DNA of 64,000 bases, from contig CAZBKM010000010.1 of assembly GCA_964492485.1 (NCBI GenBank), forward strand, positions 1 through 64,000, in the 5' to 3' direction. Both the position numbers and the translations under genes were made by a program. Numbering within the stretch: the stretch's first letter is position 1; each line of letters starts with the position of its first letter. The stretch is from UBA5336 sp964492485. Its GTDB lineage: Bacteria > Pseudomonadota > Alphaproteobacteria > Caulobacterales > Hyphomonadaceae. Shown here piece after piece: positions 26,045-34,701 of the stretch. The notes beneath the pieces were generated by a model that saw nothing but the letters and a program-made list of their open reading frames with translations, did no database searches and had not been told where the DNA came from.

Positions 26045-26758
26045 CTAGCTGGCGCCGCCGCCTCTCCAGCGCTGCCAGCCGCGCGCGCGCAGGTCGCAGG
26101 CCGGGCAGGCGCCGCAGCCATATCCCCAGTCATGGCGCGTGTCACGGTCGCCGCGATAGCAGGTGTGCGTCGCCTCGACGATCAGGTCGGTCAGCGCCGG
26201 CCCGCCAAGCTGATGGCCGAGTGCCCAGGTGGCGGCCTTGTCCAGTTCCATGAGCGGGGTGTGCAGCTTCAAGGGCCATTCCATGCCCAGGAACAGGGCA
26301 CGGGTCTGAGCGTCCAGCGTCTCGCGGCGGCAATCGGGATACCCCGAATAATCGGTCTCGCACATCCCGCCCACGAGATCGTTGATCGCCCGGCGGTAGG
26401 CAAGCGCGCCGGCGAGCACCAGGAACATCAGATTGCGCGCGGGCACGAAGGTCGAGGGCAGACCGGCCGCCGTCATCTGGATCTCGGTCTCGTGAGTCAT
26501 GGCGGTCTCGCCAAGATCGCGCAGCACGGTGGCATCGAGGAGGTGATCGCGGCCGAGCCGCCCCGCCCAGTTGGCAAACCCGCCGCGCAGATGGCCAAGG
26601 ACCGTCTGGCGGCACGCCAGTTCCACGCGGTGCCGCTGGCCATAGTCGAAACCGACGGTCTCTACGGTCTCGAAACGGGACAGGGCCCAAGCGAGACACA
26701 CGGTCGAATCCTGACCGCCGGAAAACAGGACGAGCGCTTTGGACGTCGGATTGGCCAT
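26045..26758 (-). CDS. queC: 7-cyano-7-deazaguanine synthase
   Basis: This 237-residue ATP-dependent enzyme makes preQ0 from 7-carboxy-7-deazaguanine for queuosine. The PP-loop is LFSGGQDS; VPARNLMFLVLAGALAYR and EATHTCYRG follow. The zinc site is GYGCGACPACDLR with the upstream Cys. I chose ATG 26758, just before the PP-loop strand. The queD-like gene follows; queE is not in the window. Confidence 0.93.
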   Translation of the reverse strand: MANPTSKALVLFSGGQDSTVCLAWALSRFETVETVGFDYGQRHRVELACRQTVLGHLRGGFANWAGRLGRDHLLDATVLRDLGETAMTHETEIQMTAAGLPSTFVPARNLMFLVLAGALAYRRAINDLVGGMCETDYSGYPDCRRETLDAQTRALFLGMEWPLKLHTPLMELDKAATWALGHQLGGPALTDLIVEATHTCYRGDRDTRHDWGYGCGACPACDLRARGWQRWRGGGAS

Positions 26759-27041
26759 TGTGACATGGCCAGTAGCAGGCTCCGCTTGCGCCGGGAAGCC
26801 CGGGTCTCCCCGCGGCGCCATGTGGCGGAAACGCTGCGTCAAGCGTGGCGCGTTTGTCACATTTTTGCCACCCCTGCACCACTCCGGCCCGTCCCTTGCT
26901 CAAGCCGAGTTGACATTAGGTCGCACCCAGCGCTGTCATTACAGTCGGGACAGGTCGAAAAAAGAAACCTGCCCGGAGGAAACGCAAGAATTCGCCTGGT
27001 CGAGCGCGGTGTCCGACCTGGCGACGGGAGGAGTGAGCACC
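26759..27041. other. divergent gap between queC and the TonB receptor gene
   Basis: This 283-base region must hold both promoters. I see a TTGACA word at 26910, a short stem CAGGT/ACCTG around an A-rich loop near 26949-26969, and a strong GGGAGGAG ribosome site before 27042. I find no cobalamin-riboswitch core and no preQ1-type aptamer. Confidence 0.5.
26910..26939 (+). promoter_or_regulatory. possible sigma-70-type promoter for the TonB receptor gene
   Basis: A perfect -35 TTGACA (26910-26915) is followed after 18 bases by TGTCAT, a weak -10. The leader to ATG 27042 would be about 100 bases. Confidence 0.3.
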
Positions 27042-29927
27042 ATGAAATTCACCTTAGACTCGAAGTGCGCCCTGCTAGCGGGCGCATCGGCCATGGCGTT
27101 GGGGGTCCTTCCCGCCCAGGCCCAGGACGTTGAACGGAAGCTCGGAACGGTTCTGGTCACCACGCAAAAGGCTGAAGAGTCGATCCAGGACGTGCCGATC
27201 GCGGTGTCGGCCTTCGACGAGGACGCCCTGGAAAAGCTGAAGCTCGACGGCGGTCCCGACCTGACCAAGTCCATCCCGAACGTCGCCTTCTCCAAGGGCA
27301 ACTTCACCGGTTACAATTTCAAGATCCGCGGCATCGGTGCCGACCTGGTGGCCCAGTCAGGCGATTCCGGCGTGGGCGTCCACCAGAACGACGTTCCGCT
27401 GACGGCCAACCGCCTGTTCGAGGCGGAATTCTTCGATCTGGAACGCGTCGAGGTGCTGCGCGGGCCGCAGGGTACCCTTTACGGCCGCAACGCGACGGGC
27501 GGCGTGGTCAACGTGATCACCGCCAAGCCGGTGCTCGAGGAGTTCCAGGCCAATGCCCGGCTGACCTACGGCAATTACAACACGTTCAAGGGCAAGGGCA
27601 TGATCAACCTGCCCCTGGGCGAGACGGCGGCGCTGCGCCTGGCAGGCTCCTACCTGTCGCGCGACGGGTTTGCCGACAACACGGTCACCGGCGAGGACAT
27701 CGACGGCCGCGACCTCTACGGTCTGCGCGCCACGTTCGCATGGGAGCCGACGGACCGTCTGAGGACCTGGGTTTCGATCGACCATTTCGAGGAAGACGAC
27801 AACCGCCTGCGGGTGGGCAAGCAGCTCTGTTCCAAGGACCCGCTCCTGGCCGAGTTCAGCGGTATTCCGATCGGGCCGGCAGATGCGATCTACACGTCGC
27901 TGGGCTGTCAGGAGGCGCCGCTGTCTGAATCCTTCGACCGGGTCAACTCGGCGGCGACCCTTGGCGGCGGTCTCGGCATCACGGCGGGTCTACTGAACGG
28001 CGACGCCTTCACCGAGCCGGTCAACCGCGACCTGCGCAAGATCGAATCCGCCTTCGACCCGATCTACCAGGCCGACCAGACCCTGTATGAGTGGAAGGGC
28101 GAATTCGACCTGACCGACAGCCTGACGGCGACCTATCTGGGCAGCTACAGCGAAAGCTCGATCCTCTCGATCGAGGACTACAACAAGGTCACGCCGAACA
28201 ATCCGTTCAACACGACCGGCTTCCCGCTCGGCGACCCCGCCCTGCAAGGCGTTTATGACGCGCTCTTCCCCGGCGGGGTCGTCAACGATCCGCAGCTCGG
28301 TGTGTCGAACGAGTTCAGCACCTTCGACCTGTCGGGCGGCTCCAGCGAGCAGACGACCCACGAGATCCGCCTGCAATCGGCGTTCGATGGCATGTTCAAC
28401 TTCAATATCGGCGCCATCGCCGTCGACTTCGAAGCCATCGACCCGTCGGATCCGACCGAGGGCTACTATGTGTTCTCCAACACACTGACGGCCCTGACAC
28501 AGCTCAATAACGCGCTCGGCGGAGCGATCTTCGGCGGCGAGGTTCCCCTCGATACGGGTGGTGAGCAGCCCTCGCTGTTCAACACCTCGCTCGACGGTCT
28601 GGGCGGGAACTATTTCCGCTCGCTCTCGCCCTATCAACTGGAAAGCTTTGCCCTGTTCGGCGAAGCCTATTTCGACCTGAGCGACGAGCTTACCTTTACC
28701 CTGGGCCTGCGTTACACCGATGACGAGAAATCCCAGGACAACATCCCGACCTACCTGTTCACCCCGGCGGCAGCGATCCAGCCGGGTGGCCCCATCGCCC
28801 CGGCGCCGGTGGCTGGCGCCGATCCGGACAATGCCGGCGATGGCACATACAATGTCAGCTTTGAGGAGGTGACGGGACGCGGCGTGATCGACTGGACGCC
28901 AAACCTCGACTTCACCGAGGACACGCTCGTCTTCGCGTCGTATTCACGCGGCTACAAGGGCGGCGGCATCAACCCGCCCCAGCCGGCCGGCAATTCCAAT
29001 GCCTTCCCGCAATTCTTCGATCCGGAATTCATCAACGCCTACGAGATCGGGACAAAGAACACGCTGGCAGGCGGGGCACTGCAGCTCAATGCGACAGCCT
29101 TCTACTATGATTATGAAGGCTATCAGATCACCCAGATCATCAACCGGACCTCGGCCAACTTCAACATCGACGCCCAGTTGCAGGGCTTCGAGCTGGAGAC
29201 GATCTGGAACCCGGTATCGACCCTGGTCCTGAGTGCCAATCTGGGTCTCCTGGACAGCGAGATCCAGGACACCTTCGCCATCGACGTGCTGGACCGGACG
29301 AACGGACGCGCAGACCTCGTCACCCTGAAAAACGCCGCGACCTACGCAAACTGTGTCGTCTCGGCGGAGGGCTACGCGACCGTGCTCGGCGCCATCCAGG
29401 CGGGTGTGCTCGACCCCGGTTCGACGGCAGGCCTCTGTACCGGCGCGTTTGCCGGACAGGAATCGGCATTCGGGGTCGGCACGGTCTCCTATGTCGACTC
29501 CCAGGGGCAGACCCAGACCATTGGCGGCCTGACGCCGTTCGATGGCGAGGCGAAATCACTGGACGGCAACGCCATTCCCGGCGCACCGGAATCGACCCTC
29601 TCGCTTGGTGCGGAATACACGTTCGAGGGTCTGAGCGGGACGGCCTGGAACATGCGCCTGCGCGGTGACTACTACTATCAGGGCGACAGCTTCTCGCGTG
29701 TCTGGAACACCGGCCGGGACGAGCTGGAGAGCTGGGAGAACGTCAATCTGGCGATCCAGTTCACCAATGACGAGAACGGCCTGGAAGTGGAACTCTTCGG
29801 CAAGAACATTTTCGACGAGGAGGCCATTACCGGTGCCTACCTCACCGACGACAGTTCGGGCCTGTTCACCAACATCTTCCTGAACGAGCCGGCAACGTAC
29901 GGCATCTCGGTCGCGAAGAGCTGGTAG
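27042..29927 (+). CDS. TonB-dependent receptor (OMR type)
   Basis: This 961-residue outer-membrane receptor has a signal peptide cleaved near AQAQD. The plug domain includes TVLVTTQKAEESIQDVPIAV, IRGIGADL, DLERVEVLRGPQGTLYGRNA and TGGVVNVITAKP. A long beta-barrel ends in an aromatic Trp (ISVAKSW). The QKAEESIQDVPIAVSA motif is typical of the large receptor families of Caulobacterales and Sphingomonadales, which take up carbohydrates, aromatics or iron complexes. The substrate is not readable. The ribosome site GGGAGGAG precedes ATG 27042. A strong hairpin follows the gene. Confidence 0.93.
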   Translation: MKFTLDSKCALLAGASAMALGVLPAQAQDVERKLGTVLVTTQKAEESIQDVPIAVSAFDEDALEKLKLDGGPDLTKSIPNVAFSKGNFTGYNFKIRGIGADLVAQSGDSGVGVHQNDVPLTANRLFEAEFFDLERVEVLRGPQGTLYGRNATGGVVNVITAKPVLEEFQANARLTYGNYNTFKGKGMINLPLGETAALRLAGSYLSRDGFADNTVTGEDIDGRDLYGLRATFAWEPTDRLRTWVSIDHFEEDDNRLRVGKQLCSKDPLLAEFSGIPIGPADAIYTSLGCQEAPLSESFDRVNSAATLGGGLGITAGLLNGDAFTEPVNRDLRKIESAFDPIYQADQTLYEWKGEFDLTDSLTATYLGSYSESSILSIEDYNKVTPNNPFNTTGFPLGDPALQGVYDALFPGGVVNDPQLGVSNEFSTFDLSGGSSEQTTHEIRLQSAFDGMFNFNIGAIAVDFEAIDPSDPTEGYYVFSNTLTALTQLNNALGGAIFGGEVPLDTGGEQPSLFNTSLDGLGGNYFRSLSPYQLESFALFGEAYFDLSDELTFTLGLRYTDDEKSQDNIPTYLFTPAAAIQPGGPIAPAPVAGADPDNAGDGTYNVSFEEVTGRGVIDWTPNLDFTEDTLVFASYSRGYKGGGINPPQPAGNSNAFPQFFDPEFINAYEIGTKNTLAGGALQLNATAFYYDYEGYQITQIINRTSANFNIDAQLQGFELETIWNPVSTLVLSANLGLLDSEIQDTFAIDVLDRTNGRADLVTLKNAATYANCVVSAEGYATVLGAIQAGVLDPGSTAGLCTGAFAGQESAFGVGTVSYVDSQGQTQTIGGLTPFDGEAKSLDGNAIPGAPESTLSLGAEYTFEGLSGTAWNMRLRGDYYYQGDSFSRVWNTGRDELESWENVNLAIQFTNDENGLEVELFGKNIFDEEAITGAYLTDDSSGLFTNIFLNEPATYGISVAKSW

Positions 29928-29961
29928 GCTCCGGCCAAGGCCCGAGGGGCGCTTGAGGGGA

Positions 29962-29990
29962 ACGGGCCGCCCGGTCGACGGGCGGCCCGT
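29962..29990 (+). terminator. hairpin after the TonB receptor gene
   Basis: ACGGGCCGCCCG (29962-29973) pairs perfectly over 12 bases with CGGGCGGCCCGT (29979-29990) around a GTCGA loop, 35 bases after the stop. There is no strong T-run after it, so termination may be partial or Rho-assisted. Confidence 0.7.
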
Positions 29991-30099
29991 CACGCTTCAG
30001 GCACCACAAATTTGGGCACACGATTTGTCGCTGCACAGGCGTACGCTTATGTACGAAGCGGCAGTCTGCCAACCGCCGACACGATCGAGGAGCCACGAC

Positions 30100-31269
30100 A
30101 TGCGTCCCACCCGCCTGAGCCCCCTGTCAGCCCTTGCCGTGCTGGGCCTCGCCGCCTGCGGTGCGTCCAATGACCGGGCGGTGGCCGACACGACCTCCGC
30201 GCCGACCGATGGCGACCTGACGCTCACGCGCATCGCCGGCGATCTGACGTTTCCCTGGGCCATGGCGTTCCTGCCCAATGGCGACATGCTGGTCACGGAA
30301 CGCGATGGTCGGCTCCGGATCCTGCGCGACGGGACCCTGGACCCCGAACCGATTGCGAACACGCCCGACGACGTCCATGTCGATCGCCAGGGCGGCTATC
30401 TCGACGTGATCCTCGCACGCGACTTCGAGACGAGCCGCACCCTGTTCATGAGCTACAGCCAGGGCACGGACGACAGCAATCGCACGGCCGTCATCCGTGC
30501 CCGGCTCAATGATGACGCCACGGCGCTGGAGAATGTGGAGGAGATCTTCGCCTCCCACGTCCCGGAGAAGCGCGGCGGGGCCCATTTCGGGTCCCGCCTG
30601 TTCGAGATGCCGGCCGGCAGTCTGATCATCACGCTCGGCGATGGCTTCCGTTGGATGGATGAGGCCCAGGACCTCAGCAATGATTTCGGCAAGGTCGTGC
30701 GGATCAACACCGACGGGTCCGTGCCCGAAGACAATCCCTTCGTCGGACAGGAAGGCGCGCGGCCGGAAATCTATTCCTATGGCCATCGCAACGTGCAGGG
30801 CATCGCCTACGACGCCGAGCGCGGCCTGCTCTATACTCATGAGCATGGACCGAAGGGGGGCGATGAGCTCAACGTCATGGTGCCCGGTACCAATTATGGC
30901 TGGCCCGAAATCACCTACGGCGTGAACTATGACGGCACCATCATCACCGAAGCGACGGAGAAGCCAGGCATGGCGCAGCCGGCGATGAAATGGGTGCCTT
31001 CGATCGCCCCGTCCGGCATGGAGCTCTATACCGGCGACGTCTATCCGGGCTGGACGGGGGACCTGTTCATCGGGGCCATGAACGGTCCCGACGGTCAGAA
31101 GCTCGTGCGCGTAGACCGTGACGAAGAGGGCAATATCGCCGGACGCGAGGATCTGTTCGCCGATGCGGGCATTCCGTTCCGAGACGTGGTCCAGGGTCCC
31201 GACGGCAAGCTCTACCTCGCCACCGCAGACATGGACGGCGTGATTTATCGCCTCGACCGGACACCGTAA
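30100..31269 (+). CDS. PQQ-dependent sugar dehydrogenase family lipoprotein (YliI/Gdh-B-like)
   Basis: This 389-residue protein has a lipoprotein signal ending LAAC (Cys20). A six-bladed propeller of the soluble glucose/sorbosone dehydrogenase family follows: FPWAMAFLPNGDMLVTERDG, GGAHFGSRLF, IYSYGHRNVQGIAYD, HEHGPKGGDELN, NYGWPEITYG, VAPSG-like IAPSGMELYTG. Members oxidise aldose sugars with PQQ in the periplasm. Whether PQQ is made by this organism is not visible. ATG 30100 has CGAGGAG upstream. It may support use of a substrate imported by the neighbouring receptor (inference). Confidence 0.88.
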   Translation: MRPTRLSPLSALAVLGLAACGASNDRAVADTTSAPTDGDLTLTRIAGDLTFPWAMAFLPNGDMLVTERDGRLRILRDGTLDPEPIANTPDDVHVDRQGGYLDVILARDFETSRTLFMSYSQGTDDSNRTAVIRARLNDDATALENVEEIFASHVPEKRGGAHFGSRLFEMPAGSLIITLGDGFRWMDEAQDLSNDFGKVVRINTDGSVPEDNPFVGQEGARPEIYSYGHRNVQGIAYDAERGLLYTHEHGPKGGDELNVMVPGTNYGWPEITYGVNYDGTIITEATEKPGMAQPAMKWVPSIAPSGMELYTGDVYPGWTGDLFIGAMNGPDGQKLVRVDRDEEGNIAGREDLFADAGIPFRDVVQGPDGKLYLATADMDGVIYRLDRTP

Positions 31270-31312
31270 CGCGCCCGGCCGACGCCGCTGCACCTGTCCG
31301 GGCGGCAGGGCG

Positions 31313-32269
31313 TCAGAGAATGTCCTGGAACCTGATGACGGCCGGCATGATGAGAACGCCGAGCAGCACCGGGAAGACGAACACGATCAGCGGCACGGTC
31401 ATCTTGGCCGGTAGCGCCATGGCCTTCTCCTCGGCCGCCAGGATACGTCGTTGGCGCATGTCCTTGGAGAAGATTCGCAGCGTCTGGCCCAGGCTCGTGC
31501 CCAGTTCCTCCGACTGACGCAGCATCGTCGCCAGGGCGCCCGCTTCCTCGATCCCCACACGGTCGGCGAACGCCCGCCAGGCCGCCTTGCGTGACCGCCC
31601 GGCCCTAAGTTCCAGCCCGATGGTCTTGAGCTGAAGGGACAGTTCGGGGTGGCGATGGACCAGCTCTTCCGATACGCGCATGACCGCCGCGTCAAGGCTG
31701 AGCCCGGCCTCGACGCACGATACCAGCAGGTCCATCATGTCCGGAAAGCCGCGGGAACAGGCCAATGCCTTCGCCTCGATCCTTCGTTCCACGATGATAC
31801 CGGGCAAGGCGAGCCCGCCCACCGCCAGGAACCCGCTCAGGGCCAGAGGGAACCAGCCCGGCAGGTCGAGCCCCGCAAGCGCCGGCAGCACGAACAGGAG
31901 ACCGAGCTGGGGCAGGATCAGTCCAAGGAGACGCGCGACGTAGTAGACCGTGACGGCATTGCGGTTGGTGTAACCAGCCTGGATCAGCTTGTAGCGGATC
32001 GCGCTCACCTCGTCGGTATCGCTGGGCGCGGCACGCTGGAACCAGTCGGCAACGGCATCGATCCATTTCGACGAGTCGCGCTGGGGCAGGTCGGAGAAGA
32101 GGCCATGCCCGCCCTCGCCTGCCGGCTTGCGCATGAGTCGGCGCTGGATCTGCTCGGCAACGCCAATTTGGCGCAGAAGCGCGATGACCGCAGGAATTGC
32201 CGCCAGGACCGCCAGGGCGACCAGCAAGCCACCCACAAGGGCCGGAGAGGTGCGCAGGACGTCCACCAT
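31313..32269 (-). CDS. tadC: Tad pilus inner-membrane platform protein TadC (type II secretion F family)
   Basis: This 318-residue membrane protein pairs with TadB as the platform of the Tad/Flp pilus machine. Helices occur at the N-terminus (LVGGLLVALAVLAAIPAVIA), two in the middle and one at the C-terminus. The T2SSF domain includes FPDMMDLLVSCVEAGLSLDA and GALATMLRQSEELGTSLGQT. ATG 32269 lies two bases after the TadB stop. It is the last gene of the cluster. Confidence 0.92.
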   Translation of the reverse strand: MVDVLRTSPALVGGLLVALAVLAAIPAVIALLRQIGVAEQIQRRLMRKPAGEGGHGLFSDLPQRDSSKWIDAVADWFQRAAPSDTDEVSAIRYKLIQAGYTNRNAVTVYYVARLLGLILPQLGLLFVLPALAGLDLPGWFPLALSGFLAVGGLALPGIIVERRIEAKALACSRGFPDMMDLLVSCVEAGLSLDAAVMRVSEELVHRHPELSLQLKTIGLELRAGRSRKAAWRAFADRVGIEEAGALATMLRQSEELGTSLGQTLRIFSKDMRQRRILAAEEKAMALPAKMTVPLIVFVFPVLLGVLIMPAVIRFQDIL

Positions 32270-32271
32270 GG

Positions 32272-33279
32272 TCAGAACTTGAAGTTGATCATGCGGTTCA
32301 TGATCACATTGCCGATGAACATCCAGATGCCGAACCCGATCAGGCTGTAGCGCATCAGCGGCGCGTGCCACACATCGCCATAGAAATCCGGCTTCAACAG
32401 ATAGACTGCGCCCATGACGATGAAGGGGGCCGCCGTCAGGATCATCGCCGAGGCGCGGCCCTCCGACGAGGCCGCCTTGACCTTCAGGCGCAGGGTCTGG
32501 CGCTCGCGGATGGTGTCCACATTTGCCGTCAGCAGATCGCAGAGATTTCCGCCCGTGCGTTCCTGCAGCCTCACGGTGGCTGCGAAGAGCTCCACATCCG
32601 GATCCCCGGCGCGAAGGGCAAGGCGCTCGACCGCCTTGGTCAGGGACATGCCGTAGGCCATCTCGTCGGCGGCCATGCCGAATTCGGAGCCGATGGGATC
32701 GGGCATCTCCCGCGCCACGAGGGAAATGGCGGTGGGCACCGGGTGGCCGGCTTCGAGGCTGCGCACCACGATCTGCAGCGCATCCGGCAACTGCTTGGCG
32801 ATCCGCGCCCGCCGGCGACCGCCGGCCAGTCTAAGCACCAGCACGGGAAGGCAGACGAACAGGACAGGTGCCACGGCCGCACCCAGCCACCAGAGACCGC
32901 TTCGCCAGGAGAGAAGCGCAGCCAGACCGACCACCACCAGCACGTCGAGCACAAGCCAGCGCACGGGCTGAAACGGCAGGCCAGACCGGGTCACGAGCTC
33001 ATTGAAGCGCCGGAACGCCAGCTTGAACTCGCCCTCCTCGTTCAGGGCCCGCTGCCGGCGCAGTTCCACGATCAGCTCCGCGGTACTGGCGGTGCGCTCC
33101 TTGAACTTCAGGCGCCGGTTCATCAGCCGCCGGGTCCGGGCTGCAGAGAACAGGCCGTGGGCCGCCTGGACCAGCAGGACCAGCGCGGCCAGACCGAGTG
33201 TCGCCGCCACGAGCGTCGAGGGCGCGTAGCGGCCGGGATCGAACGCCTCTGGTCCAGGAAAGGCGGCGAAGACGTCCAT
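32272..33279 (-). CDS. tadB: Tad pilus inner-membrane platform protein TadB (type II secretion F family)
   Basis: This 335-residue platform protein has an N-terminal helix, a basic cytoplasmic segment (RTRRLMNRRLKFKERT) and a paired central helix region. The T2SSF domain has LPDALQIVVRSLEAGHPVPT, AISLVAREMPDPIGSEF and the LQERTGGNLCDLL signature. A C-terminal helix pair follows. It sits between cpaF and tadC with nine- and two-base gaps, so the genes are probably cotranslated. Confidence 0.92.
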   Translation of the reverse strand: MDVFAAFPGPEAFDPGRYAPSTLVAATLGLAALVLLVQAAHGLFSAARTRRLMNRRLKFKERTASTAELIVELRRQRALNEEGEFKLAFRRFNELVTRSGLPFQPVRWLVLDVLVVVGLAALLSWRSGLWWLGAAVAPVLFVCLPVLVLRLAGGRRRARIAKQLPDALQIVVRSLEAGHPVPTAISLVAREMPDPIGSEFGMAADEMAYGMSLTKAVERLALRAGDPDVELFAATVRLQERTGGNLCDLLTANVDTIRERQTLRLKVKAASSEGRASAMILTAAPFIVMGAVYLLKPDFYGDVWHAPLMRYSLIGFGIWMFIGNVIMNRMINFKF

Positions 33280-33288
33280 CCGTCGGCC

Positions 33289-34701
33289 TCAAAGCGCCCG
33301 AGAGGGATCGAAGATGTCGCGCGGCAGATGCACCCCGCGCCGTTCCATCTCGTCGAGGAATTTCGGTCGGATCCCGGTTGCCACGAAGCGGCCATGCACC
33401 CTTCCGTCATCGTCGGTATGGTCGCGCTCGAATTTGAAGATCTCCTGGAGCTGGACCACCGATCCCTCCATACCGGTGATCTCCGCCACGCTCACCACCT
33501 TTCGCGAGCCGTCCGACAGGCGGGTCGCCTGGACGATCAGGTTCACAGCGGCCGCGATCTGACCGCGTATCGCCTCTTCGGAGATCTTAAGCCCGCCCAT
33601 GGCCACCATCTGCTCCAGACGGGTCAGGGCATCGCGGGGATTGTTGGCGTGAATGGTGGCCATGGACCCTTCATGGCCGGTGTTCATCGCCTGCAGCATG
33701 TCGAAGGCTTCCTCCGAACGCACCTCGCCCAGGATCACCCGGTCCGGACGCATCCGCAGCGCGTTCTTGACCAGTTCCCGCTGCTTGATCTCACCCTTGC
33801 CCTCGATGTTGGGCGGGCGTGTTTCCATCCGGGCCACATGCGGCTGCAGCAGTTGCAATTCGGCGGCATCCTCGATCGTGATCAGACGCTCCTTGTGGCT
33901 GATCGACGCCGAGAGCGCATTCAGCAGCGTGGTCTTTCCCGATCCTGTCCCGCCGGAGATGATCGTCGAAGCCCGGCATTTCACGGCACCGGCCAGGAAA
34001 TCGGCCATGGCCTGGGGCATGGCCCCGAAACCGACCAGCCTGTCCAGGGTCAGGGGGTTCTTCTTGAACTTGCGGATCGAGACCAGTGGGCCGTCGATGG
34101 CGATGGGCGCGATGGCGGCATTGAAACGGGATCCGTCCGACAGGCGGGCGTCGACCAGGGGCTGGCTTTCGTCGACGCGCCGCCCCACCGCAGCGACAAT
34201 CCTGTTGATGATCCGCAGGAGGTGATCGTTATCCGCAAAGCGGACCGGCGCGACTTCCAGCTCACCACCCCGTTCCACATAGACCTGGTGGGCCCCGTTG
34301 ATCAGGATGTCGGCGATGGAATCATCCTTGAGCAAGGGCTCGATCGGTCCGAGGCCGGTCATCTCGTCATAGACGGCATCGGCAAAGTCGCGCTCCTCCG
34401 CCGCCGACAGGGCAATGCCGTCCTTGCGCACGATCTCGTAGACGATCTGGCGCACTTGCTCGCGGAGCTGCGTTTCCTGAAGCCGTTCGATGGCAGAAAG
34501 GTCCAGTTCGTCGATGAGGCGGGAGTGAATGCGCAGTTTCGCATCCAGGATCATCGCCTCGCGGTCGGTCTCGCCGCGCGATGTGGCGGGTGCGGGCTCT
34601 GGCGCGGCCGGCCGGACCGGCATGTGTGAGGCTGACGGCGCCGGCGCGACGGGGTCTGCCGTCTCCGGCTCGCGGGTGAGCGAACGCATGAACCGTCCCA
34701 T
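33289..34701 (-). CDS. cpaF: Tad/Cpa pilus secretion ATPase
   Basis: This 470-residue hexameric ATPase powers Tad pilus assembly. The N-terminal domain contains DEMTGLGPIEPLLKDDSIAD and MVNGP-like ILINGAHQVYVERGG. Walker A is GGTGSGKTT with Lys256. The Asp box is RLITIEDAAELQL, Walker B VILGEVRSEEAFDMLQAMNT, and the His box GHEGSMATIHANNPRDALTR. Pro/Ala-rich residues 10-45 are linker. Its start overlaps the cpaE stop by one base (TGATG). Confidence 0.94.
   Translation of the reverse strand: MGRFMRSLTREPETADPVAPAPSASHMPVRPAAPEPAPATSRGETDREAMILDAKLRIHSRLIDELDLSAIERLQETQLREQVRQIVYEIVRKDGIALSAAEERDFADAVYDEMTGLGPIEPLLKDDSIADILINGAHQVYVERGGELEVAPVRFADNDHLLRIINRIVAAVGRRVDESQPLVDARLSDGSRFNAAIAPIAIDGPLVSIRKFKKNPLTLDRLVGFGAMPQAMADFLAGAVKCRASTIISGGTGSGKTTLLNALSASISHKERLITIEDAAELQLLQPHVARMETRPPNIEGKGEIKQRELVKNALRMRPDRVILGEVRSEEAFDMLQAMNTGHEGSMATIHANNPRDALTRLEQMVAMGGLKISEEAIRGQIAAAVNLIVQATRLSDGSRKVVSVAEITGMEGSVVQLQEIFKFERDHTDDDGRVHGRFVATGIRPKFLDEMERRGVHLPRDIFDPSRAL

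Noticed and set aside
26759..27041. Cobalamin or preQ1 riboswitch before the TonB receptor or queC
   Set aside because: No matching conserved core sequences could be found by eye on either strand.
32197..34629. 810-codon open frame opposite tadB and cpaF
   Set aside because: No family features and no ribosome site; the opposite strand encodes clear Tad proteins.
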